In this document: positions 1 to 10,950 of the stretch, in pieces
How the letters are laid out: each line of letters begins with the position of its first letter
Position numbering within the stretch: position 1 is the stretch's first letter
From: Dugong dugon
Taxonomy: Eukaryota > Chordata > Mammalia > Sirenia > Dugongidae
Direction of reading: 5' to 3'
Assembly (NCBI GenBank): GCA_030035585.1
Contig: CM057471.1
Coordinates: 69,216,319 to 69,280,318 of the forward strand
Length of the DNA stretch: 64,000 nucleotides
The notes under the pieces: model-generated
Told to the model about the DNA's origin: nothing
What the model saw: the letters and a program-made list of their open reading frames with translations, nothing else
Databases searched by the model: none
Program-made: the position numbers and the translations under genes

Positions 1-110
1 GGCCTGGCACATAATGTAGGCTTGGGAAATGAATAAATCCAAGGCTTAATAGCTGACAAGGTAAAGCGTTGGGTGAAAGGTAGACCGTGAGGGCCACTAG
101 CACCACTCAC

Positions 111-341
111 CCTTCCGGTTCATCCCCATCTGGAGGCATTTGAGCAGGCGGCAGTACTGGCACCTGTTTCTCTGCTTCCGAGACATGACACAGTTCTTGT
201 CACGACTGCATCGATATACCCGCTTGTTGCAAATGCTCCGCTTGAAAAACCCTTTACAGCCCTCACAGGAGATGATCCCATAGTGCAAGCCTGTGGCACG
301 GTCCCCACAAATGAGACAGGTTCGTTGTTCAGCCCGATCAT
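111..341 (-). CDS. NR6A1: NR6A1 (GCNF) internal exon, zinc-finger DNA-binding domain
   Basis: Seen: on the minus strand a 231-bp exon follows a pyrimidine-rich acceptor ending in AG at 343-342 and ends at a GTGAGT donor (110-105). It completes a split codon, encodes 76 full residues and leaves one base of the next codon. Finger I cysteines are at exon residues 8, 11, 25 and 28 (C-X2-C-X13-C-X2-C). Finger II cysteines are at 44, 50, 60 and 63 (C-X5-C-X9-C-X2-C). The P-box is CEGCKG. Known: the sequence around HYGIISC and [10 protein letters not shown] and the end QMGMNRK match germ cell nuclear factor, an orphan receptor that represses genes such as Oct4 through DR0 elements in the nucleus. 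The frame is intact with no missing zinc ligand. A reading that starts at position 288 is an artefact: that codon is TTG (Leu), and the frame continues upstream to the acceptor. No other exon of this gene was found in the window. Confidence 0.97.
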
Positions 342-779
342 CTGGAACAGAAACTGAACATGTTCAAGTTAAAACACAGTAGAAATAATGGCTTTAAGCC
401 TGCAGTTCTAAAACAAGCAATCCTGCTCTGGATAGATCAAGAACACAACCCTTTCCAGGTTCATTGGCAAACTGGGGGCATCTTTGGAGTCTTTATCCCA
501 GGAATAGACTCCTGCATCCAACTGCCCACCAGCTGGCCATCCCATCAGGATAACCCACAAATACCACAACCACAGCCTATGTAAAAATTGAATTCATGTT
601 CCTCCCTCTGGGTTTCATCATAATTGGACCAAAACCCAAGTCAGAAACCTAGGAGATATCTTTGACTAGTCCCTCTTCCTTACCTTCCTCACTTATGGCA
701 CATCAATTCTACCCCATAGGAAGGTGGTAAGCATTGCTGACAATGTACGTATGATCGTTGTAAATATTAACAAGTGAAG
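342..779. other. NR6A1 intron, unique sequence upstream of the exon
   Basis: It starts with the acceptor tract of the exon. No repeat, RNA gene or further exon was recognised. The 74-codon open frame on the plus strand here has no coding features. Confidence 0.6.
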
Positions 780-1454
780 TTATTTTATTTCATTGTACTT
801 TAAAGTTTACAATTCAAGTTACTCTCTCACAAAAATTTATACATACATTGTTATGTGACCCTAATTGCTCTCCCTATACTGTGACAGCACATTCCTCCTT
901 TCCACTCCTGATATCCCCTGTCCATTCAACCAGCTCCTGACCCTCTCTGCCTTTTCATCTCACTTCTGGACAGGAGCTGCCCATTTAGTCTCATGTATCC
1001 ACTTGAGCTAAGAAGCACACTCTTCACGAGTATCATTTTACGTCCCATAGTCCAGTCTAATCTTTGACTGAAGAGTTAGCCTTGGGAATGGTTTTAGTGC
1101 TGTGTTGACAGAGAGTCTGGGGGCCATGCTCTCTGGCGTTCCCCCAGTCTCAGTCAGACCATTAAGTCTGGTCTTTTCACTAGAATTTGAGTTCTGCACC
1201 CCACTTTTCTCCTGCTTCAGCAGGAACTCTCTGCTGTGTTCCCCATTAGGGCCGTCATTGGTGGTAGCCGGGCATCATCTAGTTCTTCTGGTCTCAGGCT
1301 ATTGCAGTCTCCGGTTTATGTGGCCCTTTCTGTCTCTTGGGCTAATGCTTTCCTCGTTACTTGGGTGTTCTTCATTCTCCTTTACTCCAGGTAGGTTGGG
1401 ACCAATTGATGCATCTTAGATGGCCACTTGCTAGCTTTTAAGACCTCAAACGCC
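780..1454 (-). mobile_element. 5'-truncated L1, 3' UTR only (type B tail)
   Basis: Reverse-complement match to the 3' UTR of the L1 at 31.9-32.6 kb, including the segment shared by the L1 3' UTRs of this window (CTGGGGTCTTAAAAGC-like core, then GCGGCCATCTAAG) and the terminal ATAACAATGTATGTATAAAT-like end. It is flanked by an 11-bp direct repeat AACAAGTGAAG (769-779 and 1455-1465), consistent with target-primed insertion. Almost every other L1 here lies on the plus strand. The 105-codon frame inside it is not a gene. Confidence 0.88.
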
Positions 1455-1496
1455 AACAAGTGAAGAAGTTTTAACCATGCTCAGCTAAGCCAGACA

Positions 1497-1720
1497 GCCA
1501 CTCATCCAACAGATATTTTTTGAGCAACTATTCTATTCCAGGCACTGTTCTAAAGCATGGATACAGCAGTGAACAAAAAGTCCCTGGTGAAGCTTACATT
1601 CTAGCAGAACATCTACTCTGCCCAGGCCCTGTGCTAGGTGCTGGATATTCAGAAATAATTCATGTATGATCCCCACAGTTAAGGAACTCACTGACTAGCA
1701 ACACACAAATTAGTTAAGGA
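1497..1720 (-). mobile_element. L2 LINE fragment(s)
   Basis: The text 'ttgagcaactattctattcc' followed by 'ggcactgttctaaagcatgg', 'acagcagtgaacaaaaagtc' and 'gcttacattctag' is the reverse complement of the L2 3' end. A second, weaker block follows. Confidence 0.7.
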
Positions 1721-1934
1721 AGAAATTCAGGATGGCATATAGCTTTCCATTTCTTCTTCCCTCAAATTCCACTTACTCAGGACAAAACAATTACCAAAGA
1801 ACAGGCATGTGACAAAAAAGCACCTTGGTAAACACTGTGGTGTCAGACCAAGAAATCTCCCAGGAAGATTTGACCAGAGGCCAAAGCAGGAAACCAGAAA
1901 TTTGAACCTCACTCCTGAGTAAGACACAAGGTAT

Positions 1935-2175
1935 AATGATTGAAAGCACAGCCCTCAAAACTAGAGAGATCATAATTGGAACCCCAGCTCTGCTACTTAT
2001 TAGCTGGGTGAACTTGGGGAAAATTAAGCTTCTTTACCTCTCTGAGTCTAGTGTCTCTCACCTGTAAAACAGGGATCATATGATACCTATAACTCCTGGA
2101 TAAAGTACTCAGCACAGTGCTGGGGTTACAGTAGACATTTAATAAGCACTGGCTATTATTTCCATTGTCGTTAAT
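1935..2175 (+). mobile_element. MIR SINE
   Basis: Typical MIR core and 3' region: 'gctctgctacttattagctg', then cttacctctctgag-like text, 'cacctgtaaaacaggg', and an end in 'taataagcactggctatt'. Confidence 0.75.
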
Positions 2176-2327
2176 TATCCTAGCAGGTGCACACTTAATG
2201 TGATAAAGACACTCCTTAAAAGAAAAGCATTTGAAGGCAATGTGAAAGGAGGCGTATGGCAGTGTATACGGGAGGGATGTAGAAAAGGAAAGAAGCGAGC
2301 ATTTATGGACCCCCTATTATATGCCAA

Positions 2328-2538
2328 GGAGTCCTGGTGGTGCAGTGGTTAAAGTGCTCGGCTGCTAACCAAAAAGTTAGTTGTTCGAACCCACCAGCTG
2401 TTCTGTGGGAGAAAGATGTTTGGCAGTCTCCTTGTGTAAAGATTACAGCCTTGGAAACCCTATGGGGCAGTTATACTCTGTCCTATAGCGTCTCTATGAG
2501 TCAGAATCAACTTGACAGAAATGGTGTTTTTTTTTGGT
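2328..2538 (+). mobile_element. Afrotherian tRNA-derived SINE, long form
   Basis: Starts GGAGTCCTGGTGGTGCAGTGG (A-box-like) with a B-box-like GTTCGAACCC. It contains the GAGAAAGATGT / AAAGATTACAGCC middle that defines the long form, then the shared tail 'ctatgagtcagaatcaactt'. A perfect 12-bp duplication TATTATATGCCA flanks it (2315-2326 and 2539-2550). Confidence 0.92.
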
Positions 2539-2550
2539 TATTATATGCCA

Positions 2551-2744
2551 GGTGCAAATGGTTAATGTGCTTAGCTGCTAACCAGAAGATTGGTGGTTTA
2601 AGTCCATCCAGAGGCACCTTGGAAGAAAGGTCTGGCCATCTGCTTCTGAAAAACTAGCCACTGCAAATCCATTGGAGCATAGTTCTACTCTCACACACAA
2701 GGTCGCCACAAGTTGAAATCGACTTGATGGCAATTATTTTTTTT
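2551..2744 (+). mobile_element. Afrotherian SINE, third form (GGCACCTTGGAAG middle)
   Basis: Begins directly after the second copy of TATTATATGCCA and is followed by a diverged third copy (about 2745-2753). The middle part reads 'aggcaccttggaagaaaggt', which differs from the long and short forms. The tail resembles the other SINEs. This is an independent insertion at the same target site. Confidence 0.87.
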
Positions 2745-2783
2745 TAATATGCCAAATTTGAGAGAAGTCTCATGATTTCCATT

Positions 2784-3250
2784 TGTAATAGGTTGAGTAA
2801 TGGCCACCTAATCCCTGGAACTGATATAAGTTACCTTATAAAGAAAAAGAGTCTTTGCAGATGTGATTAAATTGAAGATCTTGAGGAGATTATCTGATAT
2901 TACCTGAATGGGTCCTAAACGCAATTACAAGTGTCCTTATAAGAGAGAAGCAGAGGGATATTGATACAAAGAGAAGACACATGTGCACAGAGGAGAAGGC
3001 GATGTGAAGACAGAAGCAGCGACTAGGCCACAAGTCAAGGAATGCCAGCAGCCACCAGAAGCTGAAAAGGCAAAGAACAGATTCTCTCCTAAAGCCTCTG
3101 GAGGCAGTCCAGTCCTTCCAACACCTTGATTTTGGCCCAGTGATACTAATTTTAGACTTCTGGCATCCAGAACTGTTAGAGAATAAATTTTTGCAGATTT
3201 AAGCCACCTAGTTTGTAATAATGTTACAGCAACCAAAGGAAACTAATACA
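2784..3250 (+). mobile_element. Solo LTR, MLT1-type (ERVL-MaLR)
   Basis: 467-bp element with TG...CA ends and a perfect 5-bp target duplication CCATT (2779-2783 and 3251-3255), the duplication length expected for MaLR LTRs. Internal landmarks are 'gtccttataagagagaagca' and 'acaccttgattttggcccag', then 'ccagaactgttagagaataa' and 'taagccacctagtttgtaat', all typical of MLT1. No internal retroviral genes are present. Confidence 0.88.
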
Positions 3251-3255
3251 CCATT

Positions 3256-3350
3256 TTTTTCAGATAGGAAAACAGACATATTAAGGCTCTTGTCCAAAGT
3301 CACACAGCAAACGGCAGGTTTGTAGAGAAGTAGATATATGACCACACAGC
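3256..3350 (-). mobile_element. MIR fragment
   Basis: Reverse-complement MIR text: 'cagataggaaaacagacata' then 'ccaaagtcacacagcaaacg'. Confidence 0.6.
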
Positions 3351-4641
3351 TATGGAAGCCACCACTCGTCGGTCAGTTTGTTGTACTGTGGTGGCTTGTG
3401 TGTTGCTGTGATGCTGGAAGCTATGCCACTGGTGTTTCAAATATCAGCAGGGTCACCCTTGGTGGACAGGTTTCAGTGGAGCTTCCAGACTAATACAGAC
3501 TAGAAAGAAGGACCTGGCGGTCTACTCCTGAAAATACTGGGCAGTGAAAACCTTATGAATACCAGTGAACATTGTCTGATACAGTGTCAGAAGATGAGCC
3601 CCTCAGGTTGAAGGCACTCAAAATACAACTGGGGAAGAGCTGCCTCCTTGAAGTAGAATTGACTTTAATGATGTGGATGGAGTAAAGTTTTTCGAGATCT
3701 TCATCTGCTGATATGCATGACTCAAAATGAGAAAAACAGCCGCAAACATCCATTAATAATCAGAACATGGAATGTACAAAGTATGAATCTAGGAAAACTA
3801 GAAGTTGTCAAAAATTAAATGGAACACACAAAGCTCAATATCCTAGGCATTAGTGAGCTGAAATGGACTGTTATTGGCCATTCTGAATTGGACAGTTATA
3901 TGGTCTACTATGCCAGGAATGACAAATTGAAGAGGAATGGTGTCTCATTCATCGTCAAAAAGAACATTATAAGACCTATCCTGAAGTACAATGCTGTCAG
4001 TGATAAAATAATATCCATACGTATACAAGGAAGACCAGTTAATACAACTACCATTCCAATTTATGCACCAACCACTAATGCCAAATACAAAGAAACTGAA
4101 GATGTTTACCAACTTCTGCAGTCTGAAATTGATCAAACATGAAATCAAGATGCATTGATAATTACTGGTGATTGGAATGTGAAAGTTGGAAACAAAGAAG
4201 GATCGGCAGCTGGAAAATATGGCCTTGGTGATAGAAATGACTCTGGAGATCACACGATAGAAATTTTAAGACCAACAACTTCTTCACTGCAAATATCTTT
4301 TTTCAACAACGTGAACGGTGACTATACAAGAAAGAAAGAAAAGACAAAAATGGACGTCAGAAGAGACTGTAAAACTTGTTCTTGAAAACAGAGTAGCCAA
4401 AGTGAAAGGAAGAAATGATGAAGTAAATGAGGTGAACAGAAGATTTCAAAAGGCAGCTTGAGAAGACAAAGTATTTAATGAAATATACAAAGACCTGGAG
4501 TTAAAACCAAAACAGAAGAACACTTGGCATTTCCCAAACTGAAAGAACCACAGAAAACATTCAAGCCTCGAGTTGCAATACTGAAGGATTCTATGGGCAA
4601 AATATTGAACGACGCAGGAAGCATCAAAAGAAGATGGAAGG

Positions 4642-5882
4642 TGGAACAGAATTGAGAACCCAGATGTAAATCCACCCACCTATGGTCACCTGATCTTCAA
4701 CAAGGGCCCAAAGTCCATCAAATGGGGAAAAGACAGTCTTTTTAACAAATGGTGCTGGCAAAACTGGATATCCATCTGTAAAAAAAGGAAAGAGCACCCA
4801 TACCTCACACCGTATACAAAAACTACTTCAAAATGGATCAAAGACCGGAATATAAAGCCTAAAACTATAAAGTTCATAGAAGAAAAAATAGGACCAACAC
4901 TTCAGGCCTTAATACATGGCATTAACAGGATACAAAGCATAACCATCAACGCACAAACCCCAACAGATAAGCTAGATAACTGGGATCTTCTAAAAATCAA
5001 ACACCTATGCTCTTCAAAAGACTCCACCAGAAGAGTAAAAAGAGAACCTACAGACTGGGAAAAAATTTTTGGACAGTACAAGTCAGACAAAGGTCTAATC
5101 TCCATAATCTATAAGAAAATCCAACACCTCTACAACAAAAAGACAAATAATCCTGTTAAAAAATGGGCAAAGGAAATGAACAGACACTTCATCAAAGAAG
5201 ACATTCAAATGGCCAACAGACACATGAGGAAATGCTCACGATCACTAGCCATTAGAGAAATGCAAATTAAAACCACAATGAGATACCATCTCACCCCCGG
5301 CATTACTGGCACGAATCAAAAACACTGGAAATAACAAATGTTGGAGGGGCTGCGGGGAGATGGGAACTCTTATGCACTGCTGGTGGGAATGCAAAATGAT
5401 TGAACTATTTTGGAAAATGACATGGCACTTCCTTAGAAAGCTAGAAATAGACATACCATTCGATCCAGCAATCCCACTCCTAGGAATATATCCTAGAGAA
5501 ATAAGAGTCGTCACTCGAATAGACATATACACACCTATGTTCTTGGCAGCATTGTTCACAATAGCAAAACGATGGAAACAACGTAGGTACCCATCAATTG
5601 GAAGAGCGTAGTCAATGTCACTGAACTGTGTATGTAGAAATTTTTGAAACGGTGTATTTTTGGCTACGTGTATTTTCACCAAAAAAAAAAAAAAAAAAAA
5701 AAAAAGGTTGAGAATTTAGAGGGTTAATATGTTGTGGGGTTGTTAACCAATGTCATAAAACAACATGTGTACTACTGTTTCATGAGAAACTATTTGTTCT
5801 GTAAGCCTTCACCTGAAGTACAATAAAATATATTTTAAAAAAAGGAACAAAAAATATAATAATAATTATAAAAAAAAAAAAA
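4642..5882 (+). mobile_element. 5'-truncated L1 inserted in the RTE (ORF2 C-terminus plus composite tail)
   Basis: Flanked by the 11-bp duplication AAGATGGAAGG (4631-4641 and 5883-5893). It starts inside ORF2 ([58 protein letters not shown]). Just after 5600 it jumps from ORF2 directly to a C-type tail block, a poly(A) at 5680-5705, and a final A-type tail ending near 5830, followed by A-rich sequence. The usual 3' UTR body is missing. Confidence 0.9.
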
Positions 5883-6021
5883 AAGATGGAAGGAATACAG
5901 AGTCATCATACCAAAAAGAATTGGTTGACGTTCAACCATTTCAAGAGACAGCATATGATCAAGAAATAATGGTATTGAAGGAAGATGTCCAAGCTGCACT
6001 GAAGGCATTGGTGAAAAACAA

Positions 6022-6835
6022 GTCTCCAGTACAGCTAGATGGTGCCTGGCTACCACCACTGACTGCTCTGACTGGGATCACATCAGAGGGTCCTGGACAG
6101 AGGTGGAGAAGGATGTAGAACAAAATTCTAACTCACAAAAAAAAAAAAAAAAAAAAAGACCAGATTTCCTGGCCTGACAGACTGGGGAAACCCTGAGAGT
6201 ATGGCCCCTGGACACCCTTTTAGCTCAGTGGTAAAGTGACTCCTGAGGTTCACCGTTCAGGTGGGGATTGGAAAGCCCCATAAAACAAAACGGGACTGAT
6301 GAGGCACAGCAGTCCAGGGACAAGGACTAGAAGGCAGGAGGGGAGAGGAATGCTGGTGATAGGGAACCCAAGGTTGAGAAGGGACAGTGTTGACATGTTG
6401 TGGGGTTGTTAACCATTGTCATAGGGCAATATGTGTACTAACTGTTTAAGGAGAAACTATTTGTTCTGTAAACAAATCTAAGGTACAAAAAAAAAAAAAA
6501 GAATTATCTGTATGAGATCAAATTGACAACAGCAACTCAAAAGGTTTGATGGGAAGCCTAGGGGGCAGTGAGTTGAAGACAACAGTGATAGAATAATTTG
6601 GAAAAGGATAGTGAGAATAGCAGCATAACTGGAAGAATGTAATCGATGTCACTGAATTGTACATGTAGAAATTTTTGAAATGGTGTAACTTTGGCTATGT
6701 ATATTTTCACCAAAAAAAAAAAGAAAAGGTCCTCCAAGGTTGAGAAGGGAGAGTGTTGACATGTCATGGGGTTGTTGACCAATGTCATAAAACAGTACGT
6801 GTACTGACTGTTCAATTGGAAAACAAAAAAAAAAA
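6022..6835 (+). mobile_element. L1 3' UTR insertion with A-C-A' composite tail
   Basis: Begins at 'tccagtacagctagatggtg', in the 3' UTR. It contains an A block up to 'aggtacaaaa' and poly(A) near 6500, a C block (6504-6712), poly(A), and a repeated last part of A (from about 6728). RTE sequence resumes at 6836. No clear target duplication is seen because RTE sequence is missing at this site. Confidence 0.83.
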
Positions 6836-7093
6836 TCCAAGAAGCTGGACTATATGAAGAAGAATGGAGCATCAGGATTGGAGGAAGACTCATTAACAGC
6901 CTATGATATGCAGATAACACGACTTTGCTTGCTGAAAGTGAGCAGGACTTGAAGCACTTATTGATGAAGATCAAAGACTACAGCCTTCAGTATGGATTAC
7001 ACCTCAACGTAAAGAAAACAAAAATCCTCACAACTGGACCAATAAGTAACATCACGATAAACAGAGAAAATATTGAAGTTGTCAAGGATTTCA

Positions 7094-7475
7094 AGCATTA
7101 CCTATGTGAGATCAAAATGACAACAGCAACTCAAAGGTTTCACGTGAAGCCTAAGGGGCAGTGAGTTGAAGATAATGGTGATGGAATAATTTGGAAAAGG
7201 ATAGTGAGAATAGCAGCACAACTGGAAGAACGTAATCGATGTCACTGAATTGTACATGTAGAAATTTTTGAAATGGTGTGTCTTTGGCTATGTATATTTT
7301 CATTAAAAAAAAAAAAATGTCCTCCAAGTTGAGAAGGGAGAGAGCTGACATGCTGCGGGTTTGCTAACCAACGTCATAAAACAATATGCGTACTGACTCT
7401 GTAATGAGAAACTATTTGTTCTGTAAACCTTCACCTAAAGTACAATTTAAAAAATAAGGAATAAATAATTTTAAA
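7094..7475 (+). mobile_element. Short L1 tail insertion (C block plus A' block)
   Basis: Only the C block and the final A' block are present, with poly(A) between them (7303-7318) and A-rich sequence at the end. The flanking target copies are AAGGATTTCA (7084-7093) and AAAGATTTCA (7476-7485). They split an RTE reading frame that rejoins as VVKDF / ILLGSTINTDG-like sequence. Confidence 0.87.
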
Positions 7476-8072
7476 AAAGATTTCATTTTACTTGGATCCA
7501 CAATCAACACCGATGGAAGCAGCAGTCAAGAACTCAAATGACGTATTGCACTGGGAAAATCTGCTGCAAAAGACTTCTTTAAAGTGTTAAAAAGCAAAGA
7601 TGTCACTTTGAAGTCTAAGGTGTGCCTGACCCAAGCCATGATATTTTCAATCACCTCATATGTATGTGAAAGCTGGACAATGAATAAGGAAGATGGAAGA
7701 AGAATTGATGACTTTGAATTACAGTGTTGGCGAAGAATATTGAATATCCATGGACTGCCAGAAGAACGAACTTCTTCTTTGAGGAAGTATAGCCAGAATG
7801 CTCCTTAGTAGCGAGGATGGTGAGACTTCGTCTCACATACTTTGGACATGTTATCAGGAGGGACCAGTCCCTGAAGAGGGACATCATACTTGGTAAACTA
7901 GTTGGTCAGCGAAAGAGACGAAGACCCTCAACAGGATGGACTGCCACAGTGGCTGCAACAATGGGCTCAGCATAGCAATGACTGTGAGGATAGCACAGAG
8001 TCGCTATACACAGAGTTACTGTACACAGGGTTGCTATGAGTTGGAACTGACTTGATGGCACCTAACAACAAC

Positions 8073-8504
8073 AGCCAGGGAAAAAGAAAAAGACATATGG
8101 ACAGAGGAATTACTTAGCTTCTTGAGGACTAGCTTCTAGTTACTGACCTTTCTGAGGCTTAGCTGCACTTCCTAATGTGAGCAAACTGACAAATCGATGC
8201 TCCTGTAATACACTCCTTTTTTGTTTTTTTGTTTTTTTGCTTAAGCTAACTTAAATGAGTTTCTGTTATCTGCAACTAAAAGAAACTCAGCTAAGATAAC
8301 CTATAAAAATGGTCCCAGTTTAATGAGCATTGCTTTTCTTTTCCTTTTGAAAACACAAAGAAAACTAAAGGCAAACATTAGAGTAAAGTTACAATAGCAA
8401 ATGTAAAAATGAAACTAGGAGAGGCCAACAGGTAAAACGAATGGTGTAACAACAGCACTCACTATGTCTGGGCACGGAACACTGCTGGAAAGTCATGATA
8501 GGCT
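8073..8504. other. Unique intron sequence
   Basis: Contains a T-rich stretch at 8216-8240 and otherwise no recognisable element. Confidence 0.5.
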
Positions 8505-8549
8505 ACCAACCAACCAATTCGTTGCCGTCGAGTCCATTCCAACTCACAG
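8505..8549 (-). mobile_element. SINE 3'-end fragment
   Basis: 45 bp of the SINE/RTE tail in reverse ('ttgccgtcgagtccattcca'). Confidence 0.65.
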
Positions 8550-8780
8550 AAGAATCTAAGTTTTCTCATTTTAAGTTAAAATCTTAAATATTTCACTAGA
8601 TATATACATTATAGTACAAACCAGAGTTCCACTAGAATACGTTCTAAGAATAGTTACAGTTAATCAGTCTCCACAAGGACCACACCTGCCTTTCTTCACT
8701 GATATGACTTCACTGAACACCTGCTACAACTAGGCACTGTGTTTTATTTGCATTAACTCATGTAATTCTCATAACCCCAC

Positions 8781-8934
8781 AACCCGTTGCTGTCGAGTAG
8801 ATTCCGACTCATAGCGAACCTACAGAACAGAGCAGAACTGCCCTATAGGGTTTCCAAGGAGCAGCTGGAGGATTCAAACTGCCAACCTTTTGGTTAGCAG
8901 CTGCTCTCTTAACCACTGTACCACAAGATCTCCA
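8781..8934 (-). mobile_element. Afrotherian SINE, short form
   Basis: Reverse complement of the short form: 'aacccgttgctgtcgagtag', then 'agggtttccaaggagcagct' and 'ccaaccttttggttagcagc'. It lacks the AAAGATTACAGCC middle. Confidence 0.9.
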
Positions 8935-9356
8935 AAACATGAGGTTTAAAGAACAGAGAGGGGGCACCAGGATATAAACTGGGAACTTCTTAATTGCTGT
9001 CAAATGCTCTGCACTTAGCTATACCCCGATAACCCCATATAAGTGTTATCACCATTTTTGAAACAGAGGCTCAAAAAAGGTTAAGTAATCTATCCATATA
9101 GGAAGTGGCTGATCCTGATCTGTTGATATTAGAACTGTAGTACAATAACCTCTTCATAAAGCATTCATAGGACATTCTGTACAGCATCTGGATCTAGAGC
9201 AAAGGACCCCACTGAATGGTCATCAAATACAGACCTGTTAATTTGGTTACTACATTTTTTTCTCCTTATTTTTTTTTTGATGGCTTATGTTTTCAGTATT
9301 GGAATGCATGCTTACTAACTGAGTGTATCTAAATTTTTGGTTGGTAATGTGAATTT

Positions 9357-9521
9357 GGAGAACTATGGCATAGTGGTTAAGAGCTCGGCTGTTAACCAAA
9401 ACTTCAGCAGTTCGAATCCACCAGCCATCCCTTGGAAACCCTACGGGGCAGTTCTACTCTGTCCTATAAGGCTGCTCTGAGTCGGAATTGACTTGACGGT
9501 AACGGGCTTGGTTTTGGTTTT
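9357..9521 (+). mobile_element. Afrotherian SINE, short form
   Basis: Has an A-box-like TGGCATAGTGG and a B-box-like AGTTCGAATCC, and ends in 'acgggcttggttttggtttt'. Flanks AATGTGAATTT and AATATGAATTT are a slightly diverged target duplication. Confidence 0.9.
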
Positions 9522-10359
9522 AATATGAATTTTGAGAAATACGATCTGGTTTATACAAGCCACCAATAAGGCGAGTGACATTGTAGTGCCACTGATCTGT
9601 AGTATGACAATATACCAATGACAGCTACATATGTAATTTATTGCCAGTGCCTTTCCGTTAGGTTATATGGAGAACTTCTGGTTTTTCAAATATGACCCAG
9701 AAAAAACAAAATAAACCCATCAGGGCTCCCTAACTATCATAGAGAAAAGCCACAATTATGCTTGCAAGCCTTATCTCATAGAAATAAAGGGAAAAAAGGC
9801 AAAAGCTTACAAAACTAACACATCTAGAAAGCATCACCTAATAGAATGTTCAACCAACTCAACTCTGCTGAGCTTCATGCATTTCAAAATGGACCCACCT
9901 TGATACTAAATGCATTAGAACCGAAATAACGCCTTACCTATGAGGTCCAGAGGCCTAAAAAGTGGCTAGTATACTGTTAACCCAATGGTAATGAGAGAGT
10001 TAAGAATACACTCATCTTGTAACACAGCTTCTTGTACTTTTCATCGTAGTTCAAAAAGGCCACATTGAGATCAAAAACTGGACAGGCATATTTCTCCACT
10101 GATGAGCACAAGGAGACTAGATTCCCTCTGACCTCTATGACTGCTTCTCTGTTTGGCCATAGCTACCCTTACTGCCATGCTGTTTCCACAAACAGCACTG
10201 GCCTATGTTACAGATCAAGAACGCATTCAAAAGGGAGTTTCTCAAAGGTACAAGAGAAAGGCCTTCTCCAGATCAAACTTATAATCCTTGGAAGAAGCAT
10301 TCAGCAAATTTCTGTCCTAGCATGTGGAAAAAGATTACAATAACAGGAGCAGCTATTGT

Positions 10360-10560
10360 TAAATGAGCAATTAGGTGTGGGCTTTGTGCCAAGCACTTAA
10401 TATATATTATTGTGCTGAATCACCAAAACAAACCTAAGCGAGGAACTCTCATTTTACATATGAGAAAATTGAGGCTCATGAAGTGATATTTCTCCCCAAC
10501 AGTCACCCAGCTAGTTAGTGAGGGAGCTAGGGCTGGAAGCCCAGAGCAAGGCAAATCTAT
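10360..10560 (-). mobile_element. MIR copy
   Basis: Reverse MIR pattern: 'tgtgccaagcacttaatata', 'cattttacatatgagaaaat', then 'tcacccagctagttagtgag'. Confidence 0.65.
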
Positions 10561-10829
10561 CCATTCTATACACAGGTAACTCAGGCCCTTTCCCACTTAA
10601 AGCAAAATAAAACAAAAACCCTGAAAAATCAAGGTCTCCCTTTGTAAATGAACAAACTGAAGCAAAATGACCCTAATAGTGTCTGGCCAGATGTCAGACA
10701 TAGATTGCTGCACATCCTATTCTTGTAAAGGGCTTAAAGGGTTATTTAAAGCATATTTACATTCATTATCTCACTTGCACCAGGCTGGGCCAAGGATTAT
10801 TCCTATCTTATAAATAAGGAAGGCAAAAG

Positions 10830-10950
10830 ACATTCTGTGAGCACCAACTGTGTACTATGCAATGTGCAAGAAGTTTTCACATGTGTTGTATTATTAATTT
10901 ATTCATTACAATAACTGTGAGAGGTATTATTATCCCCATATTACAGAATT
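10830..10950 (-). mobile_element. MIR fragment
   Basis: 'tgagcaccaactgtgtacta' followed by 'attattatccccatattaca'. Confidence 0.55.

Larger units (their letters stand above)
3819..7808 (+). pseudogene. RTE endonuclease/reverse transcriptase remnants
   Basis: Fragments of one decayed polyprotein. At 3819-4385 is the endonuclease, with the ISELKW motif and a TGDWNVKVG motif, interrupted by a stop near 4141. Around 5920-6020 is the linker (VDVQPFQETAYDQE). At 6840-7093 is an RT part whose YADD catalytic box reads YADN, followed by LLAESEQDLKHLLMKIKDY. At 7486-7808 is the C-terminal part (SKVCLTQAMIFSITSYVCES). Frameshifts, stops, the YADN change and three L1 insertions make it non-functional. 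Confidence 0.88.
3355..8072 (+). mobile_element. RTE-clade LINE, broken into four blocks by three L1 insertions
   Basis: Blocks at about 3355-4641, 5883-6021, 6836-7093 and 7476-8072 form one element in order: 5' region, APE-type endonuclease, linker, part of the reverse transcriptase, C-terminal region, and a 3' end reading 'gctatgagttggaactgact' then 'ggcacctaacaacaacag'. The minus-strand copy at 59.8-62.9 kb gives the unbroken order. The central RT region is missing between the second and third blocks, so a deletion accompanied or followed an insertion. The 3' tail resembles the tail of the SINEs in the window. Confidence 0.9.

Noticed and set aside
97..288. A 63-residue minus-strand frame beginning at 288 taken as a small complete gene
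   Set aside because: The first codon is TTG and the frame is open upstream to a splice acceptor. It also reads past the GTGAGT donor at 110-105. It is part of the NR6A1 exon at 111-341.
120..341. A second minus-strand frame of 73 residues over the same exon
   Set aside because: It is a shifted frame of the NR6A1 exon with no domain sense. The zinc-finger frame explains the sequence.
10005..10180. A minus-strand frame of about 57 codons with protein-like composition (around SSVEKYACPVFDLNVAFLNY)
   Set aside because: No family recognised, no splice sites that fit NR6A1, and stops on both sides. Its length is within chance expectation.
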